A DNA stretch of 13,689 bases from an uncultured Oscillospiraceae bacterium (GCA_910584605.1 CAJUAW010000073.1:1-13689); one strand, 5' to 3'; counted from the stretch's first letter, positions 1 through 6,783 are shown. The notes: generated by a model not told the origin, from the sequence alone. Made by a program: numbers and translations.

Positions 1-1828
1 ACCGGGTCTCGCCGGGGTCGCCCTGACGGCCGGCGCGGCCCCGCAGCTGGTTGTCGATACGGCGGGACTCGTGGCGCTCGGTACCCAGGATGAACAGGCC
101 GCCTGCGGCGCGGACCTTGTCCGCCTCCTCCTGGATCTCCCCCTTATACCTGGCCTCCGCCTCAGAGAATTTCTTCCGGGCATCCAGGATTTCCTGGTTG
201 TCCGTCTCGGCAAAGCCGGTCGCCTCGGCGATGAGCTCGTCGCTCATCCCCGCCTTGCGCAGGTCGGCCTTGGCCAGGAACTCGGCGTTGCCCCCCAGCA
301 TGATGTCGGTGCCGCGGCCCGCCATGTTGGTGGCCACGGTGACCGCCCCGAACTTGCCCGCCTGGGCCACGATCTCCGCTTCCTTCTCGTGGTTCTTGGC
401 GTTCAGAACGTTGTGTTTGATGCCCTTCCGCTTAAGGATGGCGGACAGCTCCTCCGACTTCTCGATGGACACGGTGCCCACCAGCACCGGCTGGCCCTTG
501 GCGTGGCACTCCTCGATCTGGGCCACGATGGCCCGCAGCTTGCCGGACACGTTCTTGTACACCACGTCGGGCTGGTCGATCCGGGCCAGGGGCCTGTTGG
601 TGGGGATCTCTACGATGTCCAGCTCGTAGATGGTGCCGAATTCCTCCTCCTCGGTGAGGGCGGTGCCCGTCATGCCGGACAGCTTGTCGTACAGGCGGAA
701 GTAGTTCTGGAAGGTGATGGTGGCCAGCGTCTTGGACTCGTTGGCCACCTCCACCCCCTCCTTGGCCTCGATGGCCTGGTGGAGGCCCTCGTTGTACCGC
801 CGGCCGAACATGAGCCGGCCGGTGAACTCGTCCACGATGATGACCTGGCCGTCCTTCACCACATAGTCGATGTCCCGCTTCATCACGCCCCGGGCCTTGA
901 TGGCCTGGTTGATGTGGTGGGACAGGGTGGTGTTCTCCATATCCGCCAGGTTCTCCACCTGGAAGGCTTCCTCCGCCTTCTTGATGCCCCGGGCGGTGAG
1001 GGTGGCGGTGCGGGCCTTCTCATCCACGATGTAGTCGGCGTCGATGTCCACATCCTCTTCTTCCTTCTCGTCCACCTTCCGCACCCGCTGGCACTTCAGC
1101 CGGGCTGCGAACTGATCCACGATGGTGTACAGCTGGGTGGACTTCTCCCCCTGGCCGGAGATGATCAGGGGGGTGCGGGCCTCGTCAATGAGGATGGAGT
1201 CCACCTCGTCCACGATGGCGAAGGCGTGGCCCCGCTGGACCAGCTCCTGGGAGTAGATGGCCATGTTGTCCCGCAGGTAGTCAAAGCCGAACTCATTGTT
1301 GGTGCCATAGGTGATATCCGCCTGATAGGCGGCCTTCTTGGCCTCCCCCATCACGCCGTGGATCACCAGGCCCACCGTCAGGCCCATGAAGCGGAAGACC
1401 TTTCCCATCCACTCCGAGTCGCGCTTGGCCAGGTAGTCGTTGACGGTGATGATATGCACCCCCTTGCCCGCCAAGGCGTTGAGGTAGGCGGGGAGGGTGG
1501 CCACCAGGGTCTTGCCTTCGCCGGTCTTCATCTCGGCAATGCGGCCCTGGTGGAGCACAATGCCGCCCACCACCTGCACCCGGTAGGGCCGCAGGCCGAT
1601 GACCCGCCAGGCGGCCTCCCGGCAGGCGGCGAAAGCCTCGGGAAGGATGCCGTCCAGGGTCTCCCCCTTGGCCAGACGCTCCTTCAGCTCCGGAGTCTTG
1701 GCCTGGAGCTGGGCGTCGGTGAGGGCCTTGAACTCCTCCTCCAGGGCGTCCACCTTGTCCGCGATGGGATAGATGGACTTCAGCTCCCGCTGGGAGGAGG
1801 TCCCGAAAATTTTTGTAAACAGGCTCAT
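1..1828 (-). CDS. secA: Protein translocase subunit SecA (N-terminal 609 residues; C-terminus outside window)
   Basis: SecA is the cytoplasmic ATPase that drives preproteins through SecYEG. The reading frame is open from ATG (1828-1826) to the left edge, so the 3' end, with the rest of the helical scaffold and the C-terminal tail, lies outside. Seen: N-terminus MSLFTKIFG; Walker A MKTGEGKT (residues 100-107); Walker B region DEVDSILIDEARTPL; TIFQNYFRLY-type segment (TITFQNYFRLYDKLSGMTGT); NBF2 motif TNMAGRGTDIMLGGNAEF; and, at the edge, ERHESRRIDNQLRGRAGRQG. All are SecA hallmarks, and no frameshift is visible. Start choice: GAGGTG lies 10 bases upstream of the ATG, and the residue spacing to Walker A matches the family. 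The gene stands alone at its 5' end, with an extended -10 about 80 bases upstream. Divergent from the glycine-riboswitch transcript. Confidence 0.97.
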   Translation of the reverse strand, partial: MSLFTKIFGTSSQRELKSIYPIADKVDALEEEFKALTDAQLQAKTPELKERLAKGETLDGILPEAFAACREAAWRVIGLRPYRVQVVGGIVLHQGRIAEMKTGEGKTLVATLPAYLNALAGKGVHIITVNDYLAKRDSEWMGKVFRFMGLTVGLVIHGVMGEAKKAAYQADITYGTNNEFGFDYLRDNMAIYSQELVQRGHAFAIVDEVDSILIDEARTPLIISGQGEKSTQLYTIVDQFAARLKCQRVRKVDEKEEEDVDIDADYIVDEKARTATLTARGIKKAEEAFQVENLADMENTTLSHHINQAIKARGVMKRDIDYVVKDGQVIIVDEFTGRLMFGRRYNEGLHQAIEAKEGVEVANESKTLATITFQNYFRLYDKLSGMTGTALTEEEEFGTIYELDIVEIPTNRPLARIDQPDVVYKNVSGKLRAIVAQIEECHAKGQPVLVGTVSIEKSEELSAILKRKGIKHNVLNAKNHEKEAEIVAQAGKFGAVTVATNMAGRGTDIMLGGNAEFLAKADLRKAGMSDELIAEATGFAETDNQEILDARKKFSEAEARYKGEIQEEADKVRAAGGLFILGTERHESRRIDNQLRGRAGRQGDPGETR

Positions 1829-1905
1829 AGTTATGAAACACCTCTCGGTCGTACTTGATCTGGAATATTTTTGGACATACTCATACAGTTTAATGTATCT
1901 TACAG

Positions 1906-1914
1906 AGTATACCA
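1906..1914 (-). promoter_or_regulatory. secA promoter, extended -10
   Basis: On the minus strand TGG-TATACT forms an extended -10 about 78 bases before the secA ATG. No good -35 is seen at 17 bases; the region there is T-rich. This is typical of extended -10 promoters but makes the call tentative. Confidence 0.45.
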
Positions 1915-2027
1915 CACTCTTTCCTCCAAAAAAAGAGCAAATTGTAAACTTTCTTCCGGGAAAATTCCGTCTCCTTCGTTCAATCAGCCAAAAATTCCAC
2001 ATCCGGCGCATTATTGTCCGCCAGACG

Positions 2028-2057
2028 TTGACAAGGCGCTGCATTGTGTGGTAAGGT
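2028..2057 (+). promoter_or_regulatory. Promoter of the glycine-riboswitch/symporter transcript
   Basis: TTGACA (2028-2033) is followed after 18 bases by TAAGGT (2052-2057), preceded by TGG as an extended -10. It lies about 30 bases before the first aptamer, so the whole riboswitch would be in the transcript. The -10 is a poor match, but a similar TAAGGT element recurs in front of the radical SAM gene at 8813. Confidence 0.5.
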
Positions 2058-2087
2058 AGGAATGTAATTGAATCGAGACAGACGAAG

Positions 2088-2336
2088 CGTACAGGAAAAC
2101 GGCCCCACGGCCTGCCGAAGGAGCAACACTCTCAGGCGTCCCTCCCGGGATAAGGACTGCACGTGGATGTGACTCTGGAGAAGCTCGTTTACCGGGTGCC
2201 GAAGGTGCAACGGGCCAGGATCTGACCGGCTCGAATCTCTCAGGCAAAAGGACAGAGGAAAGCGGAGAACGGCGGGGCGCGCCCTGCCGGGATGGCGTTT
2301 TCTTTGGGCAGCGGGCAGTTCCGCGGCCCGTTTTTT
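2088..2336 (+). promoter_or_regulatory. Tandem glycine riboswitch (gcvT motif), two aptamers plus expression platform
   Basis: Aptamer 1 spans about 2088-2163: its P1 strands are CGTACAG (2088-2094) and CTGCACG (2157-2163), with core TGCCGAAGGAGCAA and CTCTCAGGC. Aptamer 2 spans about 2173-2257: P1 is CTCTG (2173-2177) with CAGAG (2253-2257), and the core is GTGCCGAAGGTGCAA plus CTCTCAGGCAAAAGGACAGAG split across its 3' half. The linker is about 9 bases, as usual for tandem glycine aptamers that sense glycine. The platform (2263-2336) holds a GC hairpin (2270-2289) and a terminator-like hairpin (2306-2336) just before the symporter. Glycine riboswitches upstream of AGCS transporters are an established arrangement. 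Whether this one is an ON or OFF switch cannot be settled by eye. Confidence 0.93.
2306..2336 (+). terminator. Intrinsic terminator in the riboswitch expression platform
   Basis: GGGC-A-GCGG, loop GCAGTT, CCGC-G-GCCC, one base and then six T. The stem is two 4-bp blocks around an A/G mismatch. It sits between aptamer 2 and the symporter ribosome site, so it is the likely glycine-controlled stop. Confidence 0.7.
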
Positions 2337-2366
2337 GTCTGTCACGAGAAAAAGGAGAGAACATGT

Positions 2367-3758
2367 ATGGAAAAATTCCTGGAGATCGTTGAGCTGGTCA
2401 ACGGCAAGATCAACGACTTCGTCTGGGGCCCCATCATGCTGGTGCTGCTGGTGGGCACCGGCGTATACCTCACCTGCCGCACCGGCTGGGTCCAGGTGCG
2501 CTGGTTCGGCTACATCATGAAGAACACGGTGGGCTCCCTGTTCACCAGCAGGCAGAAGAAGGACGGCAGCAACCTGACCCCCTTCCAGGCAGTGACCACC
2601 GCCCTGGCGGGCACCGTGGGTACCGGCAACATCGCCGGCGTCACCGGAGCCATCTTCGCCGGAGGGCCGGGGGCTGTGTTCTGGATGTGGGTATCCGCCT
2701 TCTTCGGCATGTGCACCAAGTACGCCGAGATCGCCCTGGCGATGAAGTTCCGCAACACCGACGCCAACGGCGTCCACAAGGGCGGCCCCATGTACTACAT
2801 TGAAAACGGCCTGGGCAAACGCTGGAAGTGGCTGGCGGTGATCTTCGCCATCCTGGGCGGACTGGCCTCCTTCGGCATCGGCAACATCGCCCAGTCCAGC
2901 GAGATCGCCGGCTCCCTCAACGGCCTGTTCGGCCTGGACCCCCTGGTCAGCGGCATTGTCCTCACGGTAGTGGTGGGCATCGTGGTGCTGGGCGGCGTGC
3001 AGCGCATCGGCCAGGTCACCTCCCTGCTGGTGCCCTTTATGGCTATCTTCTATATCCTGGCCGGGATCTTTGTCATCGTCCTGCGCATCGCCGACATCCC
3101 CGCCGCCTTCGGGGCGATCTTCTCCAGCGCCTTCAGCCTTGAGGCCGTGGGCGGCGGCATCTTTGGCTACGCCATCATGCTGGCCATGAAGAACGGCTTC
3201 GCCCGGGGCGTGTTCTCCAATGAGGCCGGTTTGGGCTCCGCCCCCATCGCCCACGCCGCCTCCTCCACCGAGGAACCCGCCGAGCAGGCCATTTGGGGCG
3301 TGTTCGAGGTCTTTATCGACACCATCGTCATCTGCACCATCACCTCCCTCACCGTTATCCTCTCCGGCGTGCTGGACGCCGCCGGCGGCCTGGATACCTT
3401 CGGCACCAAGGGCGCCGCGGCAGTGGCCGCCTTCAACTCCATCCTCCCCGGCACCCTGGGGGGACTGGTCATCCAGATCAGCCTGATCTTCTTCGCCCTG
3501 TCCACCATCCTCGGCTGGAGCTACTACGGCGAACGGTGCTGGGGCTATATCTCCAACGACAACAAGATCTTTGTCGCCGCCTATAAGGTGATTTTCGTGC
3601 TGTTCTGCATCGTGGGCACCACCGGCTCCGGCCAGCTCATGTGGGACATCTCCGACACCCTCAACGGCGCTATGGCCATCCCCAACCTGGTGGCCCTGCT
3701 GGCCCTGTCCGGAGTGGTGGCCAAGATCACCAAGGATTATTTCGGCTCCAAGAAGTAA
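2367..3758 (+). CDS. Sodium:alanine/glycine symporter, AGCS family
   Basis: A polytopic inner-membrane carrier of 463 residues that imports alanine or glycine with Na+. AGCS hallmarks: TPFQAVTTALAGTVGTGNIAGV (residues 71-92, unwound TM1 region), GGPGAVFWMWVSAFFG (99-114), GGPMYYIENGLG (139-150) and GFARGVFSNEAGLGSAPIAHA in the second half. Many hydrophobic helices run from residue 20 to the end. The length is normal for the family. Start: the ATG at 2367 has AAAGGAGA 8 bases upstream. An in-frame ATG at 2292 would lie inside the riboswitch platform and add 25 residues unlike the family, so it was rejected. The glycine riboswitch makes glycine a likely substrate or signal; alanine cannot be excluded. 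The gene is monocistronic, closed by a strong terminator. Confidence 0.95.
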   Translation: MEKFLEIVELVNGKINDFVWGPIMLVLLVGTGVYLTCRTGWVQVRWFGYIMKNTVGSLFTSRQKKDGSNLTPFQAVTTALAGTVGTGNIAGVTGAIFAGGPGAVFWMWVSAFFGMCTKYAEIALAMKFRNTDANGVHKGGPMYYIENGLGKRWKWLAVIFAILGGLASFGIGNIAQSSEIAGSLNGLFGLDPLVSGIVLTVVVGIVVLGGVQRIGQVTSLLVPFMAIFYILAGIFVIVLRIADIPAAFGAIFSSAFSLEAVGGGIFGYAIMLAMKNGFARGVFSNEAGLGSAPIAHAASSTEEPAEQAIWGVFEVFIDTIVICTITSLTVILSGVLDAAGGLDTFGTKGAAAVAAFNSILPGTLGGLVIQISLIFFALSTILGWSYYGERCWGYISNDNKIFVAAYKVIFVLFCIVGTTGSGQLMWDISDTLNGAMAIPNLVALLALSGVVAKITKDYFGSKK

Positions 3759-3766
3759 ACCCGTTG

Positions 3767-3797
3767 AAGCGGCTGTCCACTGGACGGCCGCTTTTTT
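3767..3797 (+). terminator. Intrinsic terminator of the AGCS symporter gene
   Basis: A 12-bp stem, AAGCGGCTGTCC / GGACGGCCGCTT, with loop ACT, then a T run (3792-3797), starting 8 bases after the stop codon. The downstream arm also contains the possible -35 of rlmD. Confidence 0.92.
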
Positions 3798-3809
3798 ATA
3801 TGGTATGAT
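3781..3809 (+). promoter_or_regulatory. Possible rlmD promoter overlapping the terminator
   Basis: TGGACG (3781-3786), 17 bases, then TATGAT (3804-3809) preceded by TGG (extended -10). The -35 is inside the symporter terminator stem. The -10 lies 28 bases before the rlmD ATG, giving a short leader. Confidence 0.5.
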
Positions 3810-3836
3810 AACCTGACTTCAAAGGGGGAATGCACC

Positions 3837-5198
3837 ATGGCAGATATCCGAAAAAACACCGTCCACACCCTGGACATCACCGGCTACACCGCCGAGGGGA
3901 TGGGGGTGGCCCGGCTGGAGGGGCGGGTGGTCTTTGTCCCGTACACCATCCAGGGGGAGCGGTGGCGGGTCCGGCTGGAGAAGGTGAACAAAAACGTGGC
4001 CTGGGGCCGTGGGGTGGAGCTGCTGCTCTCCTCCCCCATGCGCCTCCAGCCCGACTGCCCCCTCTTCGGCAAATGCGGCGGCTGCCAGTTCCGCCACATG
4101 CGCTACGAGGAAGAGCTGCGGGCCAAGGGCCAGCGCATTGCCGATGCGCTGGAGCGGGTGGGGCACGTCAAGCTGGATCTGCCCCCCGTCCTGGGGGCGG
4201 AGCGCCCCGACCGCTACCGGAACAAGGTGCAGTTTCCGGTGTCCCAGGGGAAACAGGGACTCGCTGTGGGCTACTACCGCCCCCGGAGTCACGACGTGCT
4301 GGACGCCCCGGACTGCCCCCTCCAGCCCGAAGCAGTCACCCGGCTGCGGGCCGCCTTCAAGGGCTGGATGGAGGCGCACCGCGTTCCCCCCTACAGCGAG
4401 GGGACGGGCAGGGGGCTGATCCGGCACCTCTATGTCCGCGCCAGCAGCCGGGGGGAGAGTCTGGTGTGTGTCGTAGCCAACGGGGACAGTCTCCCCAACG
4501 GCAGCGCCTTAGCGGACGCCCTGCGGCAGGCGGAGCCGGGGCTGGCCGGAGTGGTCCTCAATACCAACACCCGGGATACCAACGTGATTTTAGGGGACCG
4601 GTATGACACCCTCTGGGGCCGGGACTGGCTGGAGGAGGACTTATGCCAGCTGGCCTTCCGTCTCTCCGTCCCCTCCTTCTTTCAGATCAACCGGGACCAG
4701 ACCGAACGGCTCTACCGCACCGCCCTGGACTTCGCCCAGCTCACCGGAAGCGAGACCGTGCTGGACCTGTACTGCGGCATCGGTACCATCTCCCTGGCCC
4801 TGGCGAAACAGGCCGGGCGGGTCATCGGGGCGGAGCTCGTCCCCCAGGCCATTGAGGACGCCAGGGAGAACGCCCGCCGCAACGGGATCACAAACGCAGA
4901 GTTCTTCTGCGGCGACGCGGGGGCGGTGGCCCGGCGGCTGGCGGAGGAGGGGGTCCGCCCCCAGGTGGTCTGCGTGGACCCGCCCCGGAAGGGGCTGGCC
5001 CCGGAGGTCCCCGCCATCCTGGCGGGCATGGCCCCCGACCGGATGGTCTATGTCTCCTGCGACCCCGCCACCCTGGCCCGGGACACAGACCGTTTCCGCG
5101 CTTTGGGGTACCGGCCGGTCAAGGCCCAGGGGGTGGATCTGTTCCCCCGCACCGCCCATGTGGAGACTATTGTGTTGCTGCAAAGAGGAAACTCGTAG
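3837..5198 (+). CDS. rlmD: 23S rRNA (uracil-5-)-methyltransferase, RumA/RlmD type
   Basis: A 453-residue SAM-dependent enzyme that makes 5-methyluridine in 23S rRNA. Layout: N-terminal TRAM-like RNA-binding domain (about 1-60); a [4Fe-4S] cluster set of cysteines C74, C80, C83 and C160 (DCPLFGKCGGCQF, APDCPL) spaced as in E. coli RumA; and a Rossmann methyltransferase domain with VLDLYCGIGTISLALA (308-323), CVDPPRKGL (379-387), the catalytic cysteine C408 in YVSCDPATLARD and the catalytic base E443 in HVETI. Everything needed for activity is present. Start: ATG with AAAGGGGGA upstream. Clostridia often carry several RumA-like paralogues that target different 23S or tRNA uridines, so the exact base is not certain; the symbol refers to the family. 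No terminator directly follows, but the tRNA-Ser hairpin at 5393-5419 has T runs on both sides and could serve both strands. Confidence 0.93.
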   Translation: MADIRKNTVHTLDITGYTAEGMGVARLEGRVVFVPYTIQGERWRVRLEKVNKNVAWGRGVELLLSSPMRLQPDCPLFGKCGGCQFRHMRYEEELRAKGQRIADALERVGHVKLDLPPVLGAERPDRYRNKVQFPVSQGKQGLAVGYYRPRSHDVLDAPDCPLQPEAVTRLRAAFKGWMEAHRVPPYSEGTGRGLIRHLYVRASSRGESLVCVVANGDSLPNGSALADALRQAEPGLAGVVLNTNTRDTNVILGDRYDTLWGRDWLEEDLCQLAFRLSVPSFFQINRDQTERLYRTALDFAQLTGSETVLDLYCGIGTISLALAKQAGRVIGAELVPQAIEDARENARRNGITNAEFFCGDAGAVARRLAEEGVRPQVVCVDPPRKGLAPEVPAILAGMAPDRMVYVSCDPATLARDTDRFRALGYRPVKAQGVDLFPRTAHVETIVLLQRGNS

Positions 5199-5280
5199 AA
5201 ATCCTGCGTTTCCAGCACGTTGCCCGGCATAACGTCTGTTTGTTTCCCCGCCGCGGTCTGCTGATTGTTCCGTTAGCCGG

Positions 5281-5364
5281 GGTATACTGCGGATGCGTGT
5301 ATCCAAGTATCAGGATTTCTCCCGAAATGCCATTCTGCCGCAGCTCCAGGTCGATGGCAAGCCC
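5281..5364 (-). pseudogene. Relic resembling the N-terminal half of an alanine/serine racemase
   Basis: Between rlmD and the tRNA-Ser terminator, the minus strand reads IDLELRQNGISGEILILGY followed by THPQYT. This resembles the 'xLRxxGIxGxILILGYTxP' strand-loop of PLP-dependent alanine racemases and of the racemase domain of VanT. Similarity fades on both sides: upstream the frame hits a TGA and then the tRNA terminator, and downstream it reads PANGTISRPRR, unlike the family. There is no start, no PLP lysine and no ribosome site, so it is at best a decayed fragment of about 28 codons. The match is from memory of the family and could be chance. Confidence 0.4.
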
Positions 5365-5379
5365 GGTCCAAGGTCAGGC

Positions 5380-5419
5380 AAAAAAGAAAAGCCTACAAAC
5401 GGCGCAAACCCGCTTGTAG
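5380..5419 (-). terminator. Terminator of tRNA-Ser (possibly bidirectional)
   Basis: On the minus strand a 10-bp stem, CTACAAGCGG / CCGTTTGTAG, is followed by GCTTTTCTTTTTT, 12 bases after the tRNA CCA end. On the plus strand the same hairpin is followed by ACTGATCTTTTT, so it may also stop transcripts from rlmD. Confidence 0.88.
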
Positions 5420-5430
5420 ACTGATCTTTT

Positions 5431-5519
5431 TGGCGCAGCGGGAGGGATTCGAACCCTCGTGGGATTGCTCCCAAACTGATTTCGAGTCAGCCCCGTTATG
5501 ACCACTTCGATACCGCTGC
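5431..5519 (-). tRNA. tRNA-Ser, anticodon CGA
   Basis: An 89-base class II tRNA with encoded CCA. The acceptor stem GCAGCGG/CCGCTGC is perfect, with discriminator G. The anticodon arm is GCTGA-CTCGAAA-TCAGT, giving anticodon CGA (5484-5482) that reads UCG. The long variable arm TTGGGA-GCAA-TCCCACG is the serine type, and the T arm is GAGGG-TTCGAAT-CCCTC. All arms pair, with one G-T at the top of the anticodon stem. It has its own promoter overlapping the yigZ stop and a terminator directly after, so it is a single-tRNA unit. Confidence 0.97.
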
Positions 5520-5530
5520 ACAGCTTATTT

Positions 5531-5559
5531 AGGATACCAGACATTGGGGAAAAAATCAA
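5531..5559 (-). promoter_or_regulatory. Promoter of tRNA-Ser
   Basis: Minus strand TTGATT (5559-5554), 17 bases, TGG-TATCCT (-10 at 5536-5531). The start point would be about 5 bases before the mature tRNA end. The -35 overlaps the yigZ stop codon. Confidence 0.65.
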
Positions 5560-6215
5560 GGGGTTTCCGAATCTTTTCCCAGCGGTTCCTGCCAGGGGAC
5601 GTCCTTGAGCTGCTCTCCGGCCTCCAGCACCTCCACCGCCCCGGCGGTCACATCCAGGACGCGGGCGGCGAAGGTCTGAGCCTTCTCCTCGGGAAGGAGG
5701 GCGGAGAGGAGCACATCCGCGCCGTAATCCACACGCTCCACCACGCCGTCAAAGCTGGTCACCTCCCGGCGCATGGACTCGAACTGGGCATAGGTACAGG
5801 GGACCTCCATCGCCACCCAGCGGCGGACAACGGAAATGCCGGCGGCATCCAGGGCATCCTTGGCCGACTGGGTGTAGGCCCGGACCAGCCCCCCGGCCCC
5901 CAGAAGGACGCCGCCAAAGTACCGGGTGACCACGCAGGCCACGTCGGTCACGTCCTCCCGCTGGAAGACGTTGAGCATGGGCTGACCGGCGGTGCCCTGG
6001 GGTTCGCCGTCGTCGGAGTACCGCTCCACGCCCCCCGCCCGGATGCGATAGCACCAGCAGTTGTGGCGGGCGTCGTAGCGCTTCTTTTTGGTCTCCTCAA
6101 TCCGCGCCCGGGCCTCCTCCTCCGAGCTCACCCGCCACACCTGGCCGATGAACCGGGACCGCTTTTCCACCAGCTCCGTCTCGCTGTGGCCGGTGGGGAT
6201 GTAATATTCTGTCAT
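5556..6215 (-). CDS. yigZ: YigZ/IMPACT family protein
   Basis: 219 residues in the two-domain UPF0029/IMPACT family. The N-terminal domain (about 17-122) contains EKRSRFIG, DARHNCWCYRI, SDDGEPQGTAGQPML (67-81) and RYFGGVLLGAGGLVRAY (98-114), all family signatures. The C-terminal DUF1949-like ferredoxin fold covers about 138-195. The molecular function is not settled: eukaryotic IMPACT binds GCN1, while bacterial YigZ is thought to bind nucleic acid or ribosome partners. Start: ATG at 6215 with GGAGGA 9 bases upstream; a GTG at 6224 lies directly on the ribosome site and was rejected. The gene begins 5 bases after the XRE stop, and its ribosome site is made from the XRE Glu-Glu codons, so translation is probably coupled. 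It ends at the tRNA-Ser promoter. Confidence 0.93.
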   Translation of the reverse strand: MTEYYIPTGHSETELVEKRSRFIGQVWRVSSEEEARARIEETKKKRYDARHNCWCYRIRAGGVERYSDDGEPQGTAGQPMLNVFQREDVTDVACVVTRYFGGVLLGAGGLVRAYTQSAKDALDAAGISVVRRWVAMEVPCTYAQFESMRREVTSFDGVVERVDYGADVLLSALLPEEKAQTFAARVLDVTAGAVEVLEAGEQLKDVPWQEPLGKDSETP

Positions 6216-6220
6216 GGAGA

Positions 6221-6412
6221 TCACTCCTCCGGAAATACCTTGATTTGCAGCGCCTCACAGATGCGGAAAAACTGCTCCAGCGATGGATTTTTTCTGCCCC
6301 GCTCAATTTCGCTCAGGAACGTCTGTGTAATGCCAAGCTGTTCCGCCAGCTTATGCTGGCTCAGTCCAAGGGCTTCCCGCTTCCGTTTCAGGATCAGCCG
6401 GTAATTTTCCAC
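6221..6412 (-). CDS. Small XRE-family (Cro/CI-type) DNA-binding regulator
   Basis: 63 residues, almost nothing but a helix-turn-helix domain: VENYRLILKRKREALGLSQ, KLAEQLGITQTFLSEIERGR (21-40, turn plus recognition helix) and NPSLEQFFRICEALQI. There is no effector or peptidase domain. Start: GTG at 6412 with AAGGTG 5 bases upstream. An in-frame extension to 6535 would run through the promoter region and adds residues unlike the fold, so it was rejected; the ATG at 6417-6415 is out of frame. First gene of an XRE-yigZ unit. It faces a strong divergent promoter with several inverted repeats, so autoregulation and control of the opposite 81-residue gene are likely but not shown. Confidence 0.88.
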   Translation of the reverse strand: MENYRLILKRKREALGLSQHKLAEQLGITQTFLSEIERGRKNPSLEQFFRICEALQIKVFPEE

Positions 6413-6433
6413 GCCATCACCTTCTTCACTCCT

Positions 6434-6520
6434 ATTATAGCTGACAGCTATTAATTTGAAAATGAGAGCTTTTAGCTCTTGACAAATCAAGAGCCATAAG
6501 CTATAATAGCCATTGGCTCT
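6434..6520. promoter_or_regulatory. Divergent promoter/operator region between XRE regulator and the 81-residue gene
   Basis: Plus promoter: consensus TTGACA (6479-6484), 17 bases, consensus TATAAT (6502-6507). Minus promoter: TTTTCA (6462-6457), 17 bases, TATAAT (6439-6434). Inverted repeats: ATAGCTG-A-CAGCTAT (6437-6451) over the minus -10; AGAGCT-TTT-AGCTCT (6465-6479) between the promoters; GCTCTTGA-CAAA-TCAAGAGC (6475-6494) covering the plus -35; AGAGCCA (6490-6496) with TGGCTCT (6514-6520) around the plus -10. The shared AGCT/GCTCT half-site theme suggests repeated binding of the XRE protein, which is an inference. Confidence 0.75.
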
Positions 6521-6537
6521 ATACGGAGGTGACACAA

Positions 6538-6783
6538 ATGCAAGAACCCTGCTGGCTGGAGGAGTTCAAGGACACTTGCCAGGACATTATGGAAGACACG
6601 TTCCTTCTGGACGCGGTATCCAAGTACATAGCCAACGACCACTATTTCATGCCTGGGGATCAGCTGGACTGCGCCCTCCTCGTATACTGCCGCCTGTGCG
6701 ACTATCTGTCCCAGCATGTCACGGAGCTCCACCGCCTGGAAAAACGGTTCGGACCGGATCTCACCATGAAATCCGGCCCTTGA
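6538..6783 (+). CDS. Hypothetical 81-residue Cys-rich acidic protein
   Basis: I do not recognise this protein. It has five cysteines (C5, C14, C45, C51, C54), with CALLVYCRLC in the second half, an acidic first half (EEFKDTCQDIMED), and no signal peptide or clear membrane helix; the pattern looks helical. Start: ATG at 6538, seven bases after GGAGGT (6525-6530); a GTG at 6529 sits on the ribosome site and was rejected. It is transcribed from a perfect consensus promoter whose -35 lies in an 8-bp inverted repeat, divergent from a small XRE regulator, so it is probably the regulator's main target. Its stop codon overlaps the -35 of the next plus-strand promoter. Possible roles, such as a partner of the regulator or a small stress protein, are guesses. 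Confidence 0.75.
   Translation: MQEPCWLEEFKDTCQDIMEDTFLLDAVSKYIANDHYFMPGDQLDCALLVYCRLCDYLSQHVTELHRLEKRFGPDLTMKSGP

Noticed and set aside
71..1858. Long open frame on the plus strand opposite secA
   Set aside because: Shadow of secA caused by GC-rich codon use; Gly/Leu/His-rich translation, no ribosome site, and secA motifs are unambiguous on the other strand.
2292..2366. Upstream ATG extending the symporter by 25 residues
   Set aside because: Lies in the riboswitch expression platform, lacks a ribosome site, and the added residues do not fit the family N-terminus.
1980..3254. 424-codon minus-strand frame over the riboswitch and symporter
   Set aside because: Antisense shadow; low-complexity His/Gly/Ala translation and it crosses the riboswitch, which is conserved on the plus strand.
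5198..5319. GAAATCCTG (5198-5206) and CAGGATTTC (5311-5319) as an inverted repeat
   Set aside because: Nine bases separated by about 100 with no other element ends; likely chance, not an insertion-sequence border.
5374..5559. 61-codon minus-strand frame reading through the tRNA
   Set aside because: Reads straight through the tRNA-Ser gene and its terminator (RVRIPPAAP is a typical tRNA T-arm artefact).
6413..6535. N-terminal extension of the XRE regulator
   Set aside because: Would translate across both promoters and operators; the GTG at 6412 has a proper ribosome site and gives a standard HTH protein.
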